Positions 43,955 through 51,636 of a DNA stretch of 64,000 bases are shown here, in pieces; position 1 is the first letter of the stretch, and each line of letters opens with the position of its first letter. The stretch is from Parvularcula sp. BBD 1991-13 (GTDB lineage Bacteria; Pseudomonadota; Alphaproteobacteria; Caulobacterales; Parvularculaceae), in the NCBI GenBank assembly GCA_001657385.1, contig LYSZ01000001.1, forward strand, positions 558,001 to 622,000, given 5' to 3'. The translations under genes and the position numbers were made by a program. The notes beneath the pieces are model-generated. The model did no database searches and was not told where the DNA came from. It worked only from the letters and a program-made list of their open reading frames with translations.

Positions 43955-44296
43955 ATGGCTTATCCGACTTCCGTCAATAATCAGATTACTGACGCCGTAA
44001 CCCAGTCCAACGTCAAAGTCGTGGGCGAAGCGCCGGCGATGGCGATGGGCGCCATTTTCCAGACCATGGCGCACTCGACCGGCATCCTGTTCGAGAACGC
44101 CGTTTCCGCCGCGCAGCAGCAGAACACGCTTTCGCTGGCGGCCGCCAACCAGGGCGTCATGCAGATCTACTCGCTGGACACCACGGCCGCCGCCGGCGCG
44201 TCGGAGAAGGTGGCGCAGACCGGTGTCGCGGACAACCTGACCAGCCTGCTGACCATCCTCAATGCGTTCCGTCCGAGCCAACCGACCGGACTTTAA
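43955..44296 (+). CDS. rebB: RebB family R-body protein, copy 2
   Basis: The 113-residue paralogue of the preceding protein has the same RebB core (ITDAVTQSNVKVVGEAPAMA and STGILFENAVSAAQQQNTLS). It differs mainly at the first 12 residues, a few conservative positions and a C-terminal extension RPSQPTGL. Over 211 bp (43604-43814 versus 43990-44200) I count only six base differences, so the copies are recently duplicated or kept alike by gene conversion. It starts with ATG behind a weak ribosome binding site. It closes the operon; a terminator-like hairpin follows. Confidence 0.9.
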   Translation: MAYPTSVNNQITDAVTQSNVKVVGEAPAMAMGAIFQTMAHSTGILFENAVSAAQQQNTLSLAAANQGVMQIYSLDTTAAAGASEKVAQTGVADNLTSLLTILNAFRPSQPTGL

Positions 44297-44302
44297 CGAA
44301 CG

Positions 44303-44329
44303 GGATCGGGGGCGCGTTTCTCCCGATCC
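44303..44329 (+). terminator. Terminator of the reb operon
   Basis: GGATCGGG (44303-44310) pairs with CCCGATCC (44322-44329) around an 11 base loop and is followed by TTCCTTT. It lies 7 bp after the second RebB stop. The T-run is interrupted, so efficiency is uncertain. Confidence 0.65.
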
Positions 44330-44536
44330 TTCCTTTCCCGCCAGGGATGATGCGGCGCGGCGCCTCGGGGCGCCCGCCGTTTTACATGTTGCAAGCCGCC
44401 GCAATTCACGGCCGGCGACCCTGACCCCGACCCTGACCCTGGCGGGGCCGTTTCGTTCTATTGTCATTTCCGCGCAGCCGTTTATGTAACGAAGACGCCT
44501 TCCGGACGAGAGCGCGCAAGGCTCCGCCCGGCCCTT

Positions 44537-44626
44537 GGAGGGGTGGCAGAGTGGTCGAATGCGGCGGTCTTGAAAACCGTTGAACGTGCGAGCGTTCCGT
44601 GGGTTCGAATCCCACCCCCTCCGCCA
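44537..44626 (+). tRNA. tRNA-Ser (anticodon TGA), 3' CCA encoded
   Basis: The acceptor stem pairs GGAGGGG (44537-44543) with CCCCTCC (44616-44622), with discriminator G and encoded CCA at 44624-44626. The anticodon loop CTTGAAA gives TGA at 44571-44573. The long variable arm and T-loop TTCGAAT fit tRNA-Ser. It lies 208 bp to the right of the reb operon terminator. Confidence 0.95.
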
Positions 44627-44826
44627 TTATTCGCCTGGCGGGCCAAAGGTCCTCTGGCGGGGCGGGCTGGTCGGCAGGTATGCGCTCGCATCCTTGCGCC
44701 GAAGCCAGACCGGGTCCATCTTTCCGCGACTGTCCTGGCTGTCGGCTGGCGAATCCGTGCGCCTCACGGAACGGTTAACGCAAGATTAACGCTTTGGCTG
44801 TCTTGCTATCGTCGACGGCAGTGTGA

Positions 44827-45876
44827 ATGAACGGCGGCATGAACAAGCGGCGGGCAATCGGTATGACATTTTGGCGTTTTCTTCACGTCCCGACCCATCG
44901 GCTCCATCGGCCGGATCAGCGGCGCGGGGCCGCGACGCTCGCCGTGCTCGGGATCGCGCTTGTCCTCGCGGCCTGCTCCACGTCTCATCATGAGTACGCC
45001 CGGCCAAGCCCGCACTACAAGGTCGGCGCCCCCTACAAGATCAACGGCCGCTGGTACCGCCCGGCGGTCGATCCGACCTATGACGAGGTCGGCGTCGCTT
45101 CCTGGTACGGACCGCAGTTTCATGGCCGCAAGACCGCCAATGGCGAGATTTTCGATATGAACCGCCTGTCCGCGGCGCATACGACGCTGCCGATGCCGTC
45201 CATGGCCGAGGTGGAAAACCTCGACAACGGGCGCCGCGTGGTGGTGCGCATCAATGACCGCGGCCCCTTCGCCGACGACCGGCTTATCGATCTTTCGCGC
45301 GAGGCGGCGCGCCGGCTCGGCTTCATGGAGGAGGGGCTTGCCCGGGTGAGGGTGCGCTATGTCGGACCGGCGCCGCTGCGCGCCCAGGCGCCCGTCCATC
45401 CCGGCGAGGCGGCGCGAGACGCCGCTTACGCATCGCGGCGACACGACGCGCGCCACGGCGCCGGCGCGCGCATTGTCAATGCAAACCTTGACGCGCCGCC
45501 GCGCACGGTGACGGTCTTGCAGAGCGCGGTCGAGTTCGCGCCCGAGCCTCGCCCCGCATCCGCGCCTGAGGCTGCATCTGGGCCTGCATCTGAACTCGCG
45601 CCGGCCCGCATCGCGTCCGCCGGTGATGAAACCGGGGATAAACTCTACGTCATTCGCGTCGCCGCTCTCTCCACGCTGGATAATCTCGACCGGCTGGAGG
45701 CGCAGATGGACGGGATCGGCCCCTTGCGCCTTTCACGGATCGAGACCGCTGAAAACAAAACCCTTTATCGCGTCACCATGGGGCCGTTTGCGAGCGCGGC
45801 GGCGGCCGAAAGCCCGCTGGACGCGGTGCGGCGGGCCGGCTACCGGGATGCGGTGATCGTGGCCGTGACGCCTTGA
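44827..45876 (+). CDS. rlpA: Septal ring lytic transglycosylase RlpA family lipoprotein
   Basis: RlpA cleaves naked peptidoglycan strands during division in some bacteria. The 349-residue protein has a long N-terminus, lipobox LVLAAC, a double-psi beta-barrel domain with GVASWYGPQFHGRKTANGEI and VVVRINDRGPF, and a C-terminal SPOR domain (about residues 272-349, KLYVIRVAALSTLDNLDRLE). The start is uncertain: ATGs at 44827, 44839 and 44863 are in frame and none has a strong ribosome binding site. The D,D-carboxypeptidase gene follows after 64 bp, a coherent peptidoglycan pair. Confidence 0.9.
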   Translation: MNGGMNKRRAIGMTFWRFLHVPTHRLHRPDQRRGAATLAVLGIALVLAACSTSHHEYARPSPHYKVGAPYKINGRWYRPAVDPTYDEVGVASWYGPQFHGRKTANGEIFDMNRLSAAHTTLPMPSMAEVENLDNGRRVVVRINDRGPFADDRLIDLSREAARRLGFMEEGLARVRVRYVGPAPLRAQAPVHPGEAARDAAYASRRHDARHGAGARIVNANLDAPPRTVTVLQSAVEFAPEPRPASAPEAASGPASELAPARIASAGDETGDKLYVIRVAALSTLDNLDRLEAQMDGIGPLRLSRIETAENKTLYRVTMGPFASAAAAESPLDAVRRAGYRDAVIVAVTP

Positions 45877-45940
45877 ACCGGGCGCCGCAGCGCCATATCC
45901 ATATTCTATCGTGACTGCCAGGGATCAGAGGAGACGCGTT

Positions 45941-47185
45941 TTGCCGTCCTTTCGCCGTTTCGCCGCCATGGGGGCGTTTGCCGCCGCCGGCGCGCTTTTT
46001 TCGCTTCATGCTTTCGCCCAATCGCCCGCGGCCCACGCCGCCGCGCCGGTCATCGCCACCCCCGCGGACTACGCGGTGATCATGGATTACCGGACCGGCG
46101 AAATCCTTTTCGACAAGAACGGGCGCACGCCGACGGCGCCGGCCTCGATGTCCAAGCTGATGACCGTGGCGATCGTCTTCGAGCGGCTGAAAAACGGCTC
46201 GCTGAGCCTGTCAGACCCCTTCAAGGTCAGCGAAAAGGCGTGGCGCATGGGCGGGTCCAAAATGTGGGTCCGGGTCGACACCGAAATCGCCCTGGAAGAC
46301 CTCCTGCGCGGCGTGATCGTCCAGTCCGGCAACGACGCCTGCATCGTCATTGCCGAGAACATCGCCGGGTCGGAGGACGCCTTCGCCCAGCTCATGAACC
46401 AGAAGGCGCGCGAATGGGGCCTGACGGATTCCACCTTCGCCAACGCCACCGGATGGCCGGATCCGGAGCAGAAAATGAGCATGCGCGATCTGGCGACGCT
46501 GGCGCGCAAGATCATCCATGATTATCCGGAGTATTATGCTCTTTATGCGGAACGTGAGTTCACCTGGGAAAAAATCCGCCAGGAAAACCGCAATCCGCTG
46601 CTGACGACGGTTGACGGCGCCGACGGACTGAAAACGGGGCATACGGAAGAGTCGGGCTACGGGCTCGTCGGCTCGGCGCTCAAGGACGGCGAGCGGCGCA
46701 TCGTCGTCGTCAACGGTCTCGGCTCCGAGCGCGAGCGCGCGACCGAATCCGCTCGGATCATGCGCATCGCCTTCAACGATTTCACGACCAAAACCTTTTT
46801 CGAGCCCGGCGACATTGTCGGCGAGGCGCAGGTGTTCAAAGGCAAGGCCGAAACCGCGCCCCTGATGATCGACGAGCCGGTGAACCTCATCGTCCACCGT
46901 TCGGCGATCGACGACGTGCGCGCAAGCGTCGTCTATGAAGGCCCGGTCGCCGCGCCGATCCGCGAAAGGCAGCAAATCGGCTATTTGCGCGTCGACGTGC
47001 CGAACGCGCAACCCAGGGAGTATCCGCTCTATGCCGGCCGCGCCGTCGGGGAGAAAGGCTTTTTCGGCAAGGTCCTGTTCGCGGCGGGACGGCTACTCGC
47101 GAAACCGGCGCGCGCCCCCGAACCGGCGCCGCAAGACGGCGCCGCCGGGGCGGGCGGCGAGGCGGCCGTCTCCGGCGCCCGGTAA
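45941..47185 (+). CDS. D-alanyl-D-alanine carboxypeptidase (penicillin-binding protein, DacC/DacF type)
   Basis: This enzyme trims the terminal D-Ala from peptidoglycan pentapeptides in the periplasm. The three active-site motifs are visible: SMSK (S-x-x-K), SGN in VQSGNDAC and KTG in GLKTGHTEESG. A C-terminal beta-rich domain and a membrane-associating tail follow. I prefer the TTG at 45941, which has an AGAGGAG ribosome binding site and gives a clean signal peptide (MPSFRRFAAMGAFAAAGALF, 414 residues total); an in-frame GTG at 45911 is the alternative. tmk begins directly after the stop. Confidence 0.9.
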   Translation: MPSFRRFAAMGAFAAAGALFSLHAFAQSPAAHAAAPVIATPADYAVIMDYRTGEILFDKNGRTPTAPASMSKLMTVAIVFERLKNGSLSLSDPFKVSEKAWRMGGSKMWVRVDTEIALEDLLRGVIVQSGNDACIVIAENIAGSEDAFAQLMNQKAREWGLTDSTFANATGWPDPEQKMSMRDLATLARKIIHDYPEYYALYAEREFTWEKIRQENRNPLLTTVDGADGLKTGHTEESGYGLVGSALKDGERRIVVVNGLGSERERATESARIMRIAFNDFTTKTFFEPGDIVGEAQVFKGKAETAPLMIDEPVNLIVHRSAIDDVRASVVYEGPVAAPIRERQQIGYLRVDVPNAQPREYPLYAGRAVGEKGFFGKVLFAAGRLLAKPARAPEPAPQDGAAGAGGEAAVSGAR

Positions 47186-47953
47186 ATGGGGGCCGCGACC
47201 TCGCCGGGCCCGGACCGCGGGCCGCCGTCCGCTCGAAAACACGCCTCGGGCGTTTTCATCAGTTTCGAAGGCGGCGACGGCGCCGGCAAGTCGACCCAGA
47301 TCGCCACGCTCGCCGACGCCCTGCGCGAGGCGGGGCGCGACGTTGTCGTCAGCCGCGAGCCTGGCGGCGCGCCGGGCGCGGAGGCGATCCGCAAGCTGCT
47401 TGTGGAGGGCCCGGCGGATCGCTGGTCGCCCATGGCCGAAGCGCTGCTCATGTACGCCGCGCGCGCCGACCATCTTCAGCGTACGATCCTTCCGGCGCTG
47501 GAGGCCGGCGCCGTCGTCCTCACCGACCGGTTCGCCGACTCCACCATGGCCTATCAGGGACTCGCCGGCGCCCTCGGCGCGGCGACGGTCGAGCGGCTCC
47601 ATGGCCTCGTTGTCGGGACAAACGACCCCGATCTCACCCTGATCCTCGACCTGCCGCCGGAAGAGGGGCTTGCCCGGGCGGGCGCCCGCCCAGGCGGCGG
47701 AACCGAAAGCGACGGTTCGGGCGCGGGCGCGGAAAGCCGGTTCGAAAACAAGGGCGCGGCCTATCAGGGCGCCGTGCGCGCGGCGTTTCTGAAAATCGCC
47801 GCGGACAATCCGGATCGATGCGCCGTGATCGACGCGAGCGGACCGGCCGGCGAGGTCGCGGCGCGCATTCGCGCGGCTGTGTGCGCGCGCCTGCCGTCCC
47901 TGGGGCCGGCGTCCCCGGGGCTGCCGCCGTTGGGATTGCCGCCGTCAGGTTGA
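47186..47953 (+). CDS. tmk: Thymidylate kinase
   Basis: Tmk phosphorylates dTMP to dTDP for DNA synthesis. The P-loop FEGGDGAGKSTQ is near residues 27-38; the DR motif in VVLTDRFADSTMAYQG, the LID region and EEGLARAG are present. The 255-residue length includes an N-terminal extension of about 20 residues and a Pro/Gly-rich tail. The ATG directly follows the TAA of the carboxypeptidase gene with no gap. tmk-holB-tatD is a common bacterial cluster. Confidence 0.94.
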   Translation: MGAATSPGPDRGPPSARKHASGVFISFEGGDGAGKSTQIATLADALREAGRDVVVSREPGGAPGAEAIRKLLVEGPADRWSPMAEALLMYAARADHLQRTILPALEAGAVVLTDRFADSTMAYQGLAGALGAATVERLHGLVVGTNDPDLTLILDLPPEEGLARAGARPGGGTESDGSGAGAESRFENKGAAYQGAVRAAFLKIAADNPDRCAVIDASGPAGEVAARIRAAVCARLPSLGPASPGLPPLGLPPSG

Positions 47954-47994
47954 CCCGTTTTCACGCCGGGCGATCCGCACTAAACAGGGCGCTT

Positions 47995-49053
47995 ATGGAT
48001 ATCGATCTTCTTTTGCCGCAGGACCGCGCCGATCAGATCGGCCGCGCGTCCGTGGAGGCGCGGCTGCGCGCGGCCATGGGCGAGGGCGTTCTCAGTCATG
48101 GCTGGATCATCGCCGGGCCCTCCGGCGTGGGCAAGGCGACGCTCGCCTACCGCGTCGCCCGCGGTCTGCTCGATCCGGCGGCGCTGGCGGATGCGCACAG
48201 CTTCGACGTCTCGCCGCAGGCGCGCGTCTTTCACCTTGTCGCCGCCGGCGCCCATCCGGACCTGTTCGTCGCCGAGCGCTTGTGGGATGACAAGAAAGGC
48301 AAGCGACAGGCTGAAATCACGGTGGAAACCGTACGCAGGCTGACGGCGTTTCTAAGCCGTACGGCCTCCGGCGGCGGGGCCCGCGTCGCCATCGTCGACA
48401 CCGCGGACGACATGAACCGCAACGCCGCGAACGCGCTGTTGAAGGTTCTTGAGGAACCTCCGGCGAATACGCTTCTGCTCTTGTTGTCTTCTGCGCCCGG
48501 GCGCTTGCTTGCAACCATCCGCTCGCGCTGCCGGCGCATCGACCTGCCGGCGGTGGAGGACGAGGCGGTGCTTGCGTTGCTGAGCGAGGCGGGGGTCGAG
48601 GCCGGCGAGGCAGGGACGCTCGCCGCCGCGGCGCGGGGGCGGCCCGGCTACGCCCTGCGGCTCGCGGCGGATGACGGCGCGGCGGCGATCCGGATGGCGG
48701 ACCGGTTTCTCGCCGCGGCGGCGACGGGCGGCGACATCGGAACCTATGTTTCGGTGCTGACGGGGAAGGGGGCGGAGGCCCGCTGGGACATCTTCAAGGA
48801 AACTCTGGTCGCACGCCTCAGCGACGCCGCGCGCGACGCGGCCCTCTCCGGCGCCGGGGAGGAGACGGGCGGCGCGGGCGGGCGCGCGAAGGGCGCCGCC
48901 GCCTTGCCGGCGTCGCCGGCGGGGTGTCTCGCCGCCTGGGAAACGGCGACGGGCCTGATCGCGCGCGGCGAGGGGCTGAACCTCGACCGGGGGCAGTTGA
49001 TTTTCGCCCTCGCCCAGGACATCCGCGCCGCGTTGCGGAGCGAGGCGGCATGA
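47995..49053 (+). CDS. holB: DNA polymerase III subunit delta prime
   Basis: HolB is the delta' subunit of the clamp loader. The ATG at 47995 gives 352 residues; the upstream frame runs inside tmk. The ATPase-like core shows GPSGVGKATLAYRVARG and the SRC-type motif LATIRSRCRRIDLP. The block ANALLKVLEEPPANTLLLLL is a clamp-loader hallmark. I see no four-cysteine zinc module of the kind found in the E. coli protein. Its stop overlaps the tatD start by 4 bp. Confidence 0.93.
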   Translation: MDIDLLLPQDRADQIGRASVEARLRAAMGEGVLSHGWIIAGPSGVGKATLAYRVARGLLDPAALADAHSFDVSPQARVFHLVAAGAHPDLFVAERLWDDKKGKRQAEITVETVRRLTAFLSRTASGGGARVAIVDTADDMNRNAANALLKVLEEPPANTLLLLLSSAPGRLLATIRSRCRRIDLPAVEDEAVLALLSEAGVEAGEAGTLAAAARGRPGYALRLAADDGAAAIRMADRFLAAAATGGDIGTYVSVLTGKGAEARWDIFKETLVARLSDAARDAALSGAGEETGGAGGRAKGAAALPASPAGCLAAWETATGLIARGEGLNLDRGQLIFALAQDIRAALRSEAA

Positions 49054-49907
49054 CGCGCTTTTTCGTCGACAGCCACGTCAATCTCCATTCGGAGCAATAT
49101 GACGAGGACCGCAAGGCGGTGATGGCCCGCGCGCGGGCGGCGGGCGTCGGCGCCATGCTGACCATCAGCGACCAGCTGTCCTCCACCGAGGCGGTCAAGG
49201 CGCTTGCCGACGCGCACGACTTTGTGTGGCGCAGCGTCGGGGTTCACCCTCATTACGCCAAGGATTACGCTGATCTCGATGCGGCGAGCCTGATCGCGAT
49301 GGCGACCGATCCGAAAGTGATCGGCGTCGGAGAATGCGGTCTCGATTTTCATTACGAGTATTCCGACCGCGAGGCGCAGTTTCCCGTCTTCGCCGCCCAC
49401 ATCGCCGCGGCGCAGGAGACGGGCCTGCCGCTGATCATCCATTCGCGCAACGCCGACGAGGAGATGCGCGCCATGCTGGTCGAGGCGTATGCGGAAAAAC
49501 CGTTCACGCCGCTTCTGCATTGCTACACCGGCGGACCGGCGCTCGCCGAGGCGGCGCTCGAGATCGGCGGATACATTTCCTTTTCCGGCATCATCACGTT
49601 CAAGAACGCCGGCGAGGTTCGGGCGATCGCCGAGACCGCGCCCCTCGAGCGCATCATTATCGAAACGGACTGCCCCTATCTGGCGCCGGTTCCCATGCGC
49701 GGCCGGCGCAACGAGCCGGCCTATCTGCCCCATGTGGCCGACAAGCTGGCGGAGATCAAAGGCCTCGCCCCGGAAACGGCGGCGCGCGTCACTAGCGACA
49801 ATTTCTTCCGGCTGTTCGCCCGCGCCGCGGACCCGAGAGCCGGCGACGGGCGAGCGGGCGGGCCATCGGCAAGTTCTCCGCCGAGTTCTTCCGGGCGCGC
49901 GTCGTGA
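49050..49907 (+). CDS. tatD: TatD family metal-dependent hydrolase/DNase
   Basis: TatD proteins are TIM-barrel metal-dependent nucleases. The 285-residue protein shows IGVGECGLDFHYEYSDREAQ, FAAHIAAAQETGLPLIIHSR and IIIETDCPYLAPVPMRGRRN, which carry the Glu, His and Asp metal ligands. The N-terminal ligand motif is DSHVNLHSE rather than the usual H-x-H (here H-x-N). The start overlaps holB by 4 bp and the stop overlaps the next gene by 4 bp. The standard role is nuclease; biological substrate is unknown. Confidence 0.92.
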   Translation: MTRFFVDSHVNLHSEQYDEDRKAVMARARAAGVGAMLTISDQLSSTEAVKALADAHDFVWRSVGVHPHYAKDYADLDAASLIAMATDPKVIGVGECGLDFHYEYSDREAQFPVFAAHIAAAQETGLPLIIHSRNADEEMRAMLVEAYAEKPFTPLLHCYTGGPALAEAALEIGGYISFSGIITFKNAGEVRAIAETAPLERIIIETDCPYLAPVPMRGRRNEPAYLPHVADKLAEIKGLAPETAARVTSDNFFRLFARAADPRAGDGRAGGPSASSPPSSSGRAS

Positions 49908-50773
49908 CGGGCCGGCTGCGCGTGACCATTCTCGGGTCGGGGTCGTCCGGCGGCGTGCCGCGTTTCGGCGGGGCGGATGGAACGGGCGAGTGGGGCGCGT
50001 GCGATCCGGCGGAGCCGAAAAACCGGCGCACGCGCTGTTCCATCCTCGTCCAGCGCGCGCACGCAACATATGGTTTCCGGCATGACAAGGTGACGTCCGT
50101 GCTGGTCGACACGTCGCCGGACATGCGCGCGCAGCTGCTCGCGGCGCGTTGTTCGCGCCTCGACGCCGTTCTGTATACCCATGACCACGCGGACCAGTCC
50201 CACGGCCTCGACGATCTGCGCGTCTTCGCGCTGCAGATGCGCCGGCGCATTCCGGTCTATATCGACGACGACACGGCCGGTCAGTTGCTGACCAGGTTCC
50301 GCTATTGTTTCTCACAGCCGCCCGGCAGCCCCTATCCGCCGATCCTCGACAAGATCGACATGCCGCCCTGCGGCGAGATGTTCACGGTCTCCGGCCCCAG
50401 CGGCGATATTCCGGTTACGGCTTTTCTCCAGAACCATGGCGGGGTCGACTCCCTCGGTTTCCGTTTCGGCGGTTGTTCCGCTAGCGGAAAATCAGGCGGC
50501 GTTGCGTATTCGAGCGATGTGGTCGGCCTGCCGGAGGAGAGCTTCGCCATTCTCGACGGCGTGGACACATGGATCGTCGACGCCCTCCAGTACAAACCGC
50601 ATGCGACCCATGCGCATCTGGACCTCGCCCTGGAATGGATCGAGCGCGTGCGCCCGGTTCACGGCATTCTCACCAATCTTCACATTCATATGGATTATCA
50701 GACGCTGAAACGTGATTTGCCCCCGCATGTGGAACCTGCTTTTGACGGCATGTATTTCGACATTTCTCTTTAA
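49904..50773 (+). CDS. MBL-fold metallo-hydrolase (PhnP-like)
   Basis: A 289-residue metallo-beta-lactamase-fold protein. Metal-binding motif YTHDHADQSHGLDDLR (H-x-H-x-D, with Gln where many family members have a second His) and a GSGSSGGVPR start block are visible; the C-terminal part has AYSSDVV and the final His-rich LTNLHIHMDYQTLKR. PhnP-type cyclic phosphodiesterase and other activities are possible. The GTG start overlaps the tatD stop by 4 bp. It ends the tmk-holB-tatD unit. Confidence 0.88.
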   Translation: MTGRLRVTILGSGSSGGVPRFGGADGTGEWGACDPAEPKNRRTRCSILVQRAHATYGFRHDKVTSVLVDTSPDMRAQLLAARCSRLDAVLYTHDHADQSHGLDDLRVFALQMRRRIPVYIDDDTAGQLLTRFRYCFSQPPGSPYPPILDKIDMPPCGEMFTVSGPSGDIPVTAFLQNHGGVDSLGFRFGGCSASGKSGGVAYSSDVVGLPEESFAILDGVDTWIVDALQYKPHATHAHLDLALEWIERVRPVHGILTNLHIHMDYQTLKRDLPPHVEPAFDGMYFDISL

Positions 50774-50788
50774 AAAGGGGCGCGCATC

Positions 50789-51190
50789 ATGGCGGAACGG
50801 AAGCTGGCGCTGTCGCTGTTCATCATCAGGGTGACGGTGGCGGCGTTTTATTCGATCTGGGCGATTGAGAAATTCATCAAGCCGGAGACGACGGTCGCGA
50901 TCTGGAAGTCGTTTTACATGGTGGAGAACCTGCCGCTGGAGGCTTCATACGCCATTGGCGCGCTGCAGGCGGCGGCGGTTTTGTGTTTCCTGCTCGGGCT
51001 GTTCAAATTCTGGTCCTACGGATTCCTGACCGCGATCCATGTCGTCGGCACGGTGCTGACCTATGAGCGGCTGTTCGATCCGTATTCGGGCGGCAATCAT
51101 CTGTTTTGGGCCGCCGTGCCCACTGCCGGCGCGCTGATCGCGCTGTTCATTCTCCGCAGGGAAGACACGCTGTTCACGCTGTCGCGATGA
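50789..51190 (+). CDS. DoxX-like small membrane protein
   Basis: The 133-residue protein has four hydrophobic segments and resembles DoxX-family membrane proteins, many of unknown function. The block ASYAIGALQAAAVLCFLLGL and the early AFYSIWAIEKFIKPET are visible. It starts 16 bp after the MBL gene, so probably belongs to the same operon. The precise role cannot be read from sequence. Confidence 0.8.
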   Translation: MAERKLALSLFIIRVTVAAFYSIWAIEKFIKPETTVAIWKSFYMVENLPLEASYAIGALQAAAVLCFLLGLFKFWSYGFLTAIHVVGTVLTYERLFDPYSGGNHLFWAAVPTAGALIALFILRREDTLFTLSR

Positions 51191-51207
51191 TCGCCGCACG
51201 GGTCGCT

Positions 51208-51243
51208 GCGCACGGCTCGGGGCGCACGGCTCGGGGCGCACGG
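51208..51243 (+). repeat. Short GC-rich tandem repeat
   Basis: The 14 bp unit GCGCACGGCTCGGG occurs twice and then starts a third time. It lies in the 446 bp gap between the DoxX gene and the S9 peptidase gene (51191-51636). The rest of the gap shows no convincing gene: a 64-codon frame at 51287 has no supporting features. Near its right end GTTGGGAGAGACGC supplies the ribosome binding site for the peptidase. Confidence 0.6.
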
Positions 51244-51636
51244 TCGCTAAGTCGAGCGCAGCATCGAGCTTTTCGACCTCGACGAGATGCGTCCCGAACC
51301 CTTCTTGAATTTGCGACAATATAAATTGTGCGACTTTAGGTTGATCGGGAGGGTCGCCGTCGCGACCATATTCCGGACGCACTTCCGGCTTATCCCGCGC
51401 GACGGCGTCTGGAAAATCCTGCTGCGCCATAATCCTGCGCCACGGGTCAGCGCCTGGATAAGGCGACGCAGCGGGCGATGAGCGCCGCCATGTCCGCCGA
51501 GGGCCCATGACCGCGCAAAAGCCGCGGATCGTCGCAACCCCGGTGAATTGAATATGCGCCTCCCCCTGTTTCCCGCGTAAAAATACGGTAAGAAAAAGGC
51601 GTTATGTCGTAACGTCGCTGTTGGGAGAGACGCCTC

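Noticed and set aside
36947-44329. A prophage or complete contractile injection system
   Set aside because: The DUF4157 protein suggested one, but no sheath, tube, baseplate, AAA+ or spike gene is present, and no integrase or attachment-site repeat was seen near tRNA-Ser.
44537-44626. tRNA-Ser as an integration site for the reb locus
   Set aside because: It lies close to the locus, but I found no duplicated tRNA 3' end on the other side and no integrase.
51287-51481. A 64-codon frame before the S9 peptidase
   Set aside because: There is no ribosome binding site, no recognisable domain and no sign of conservation that I can see.
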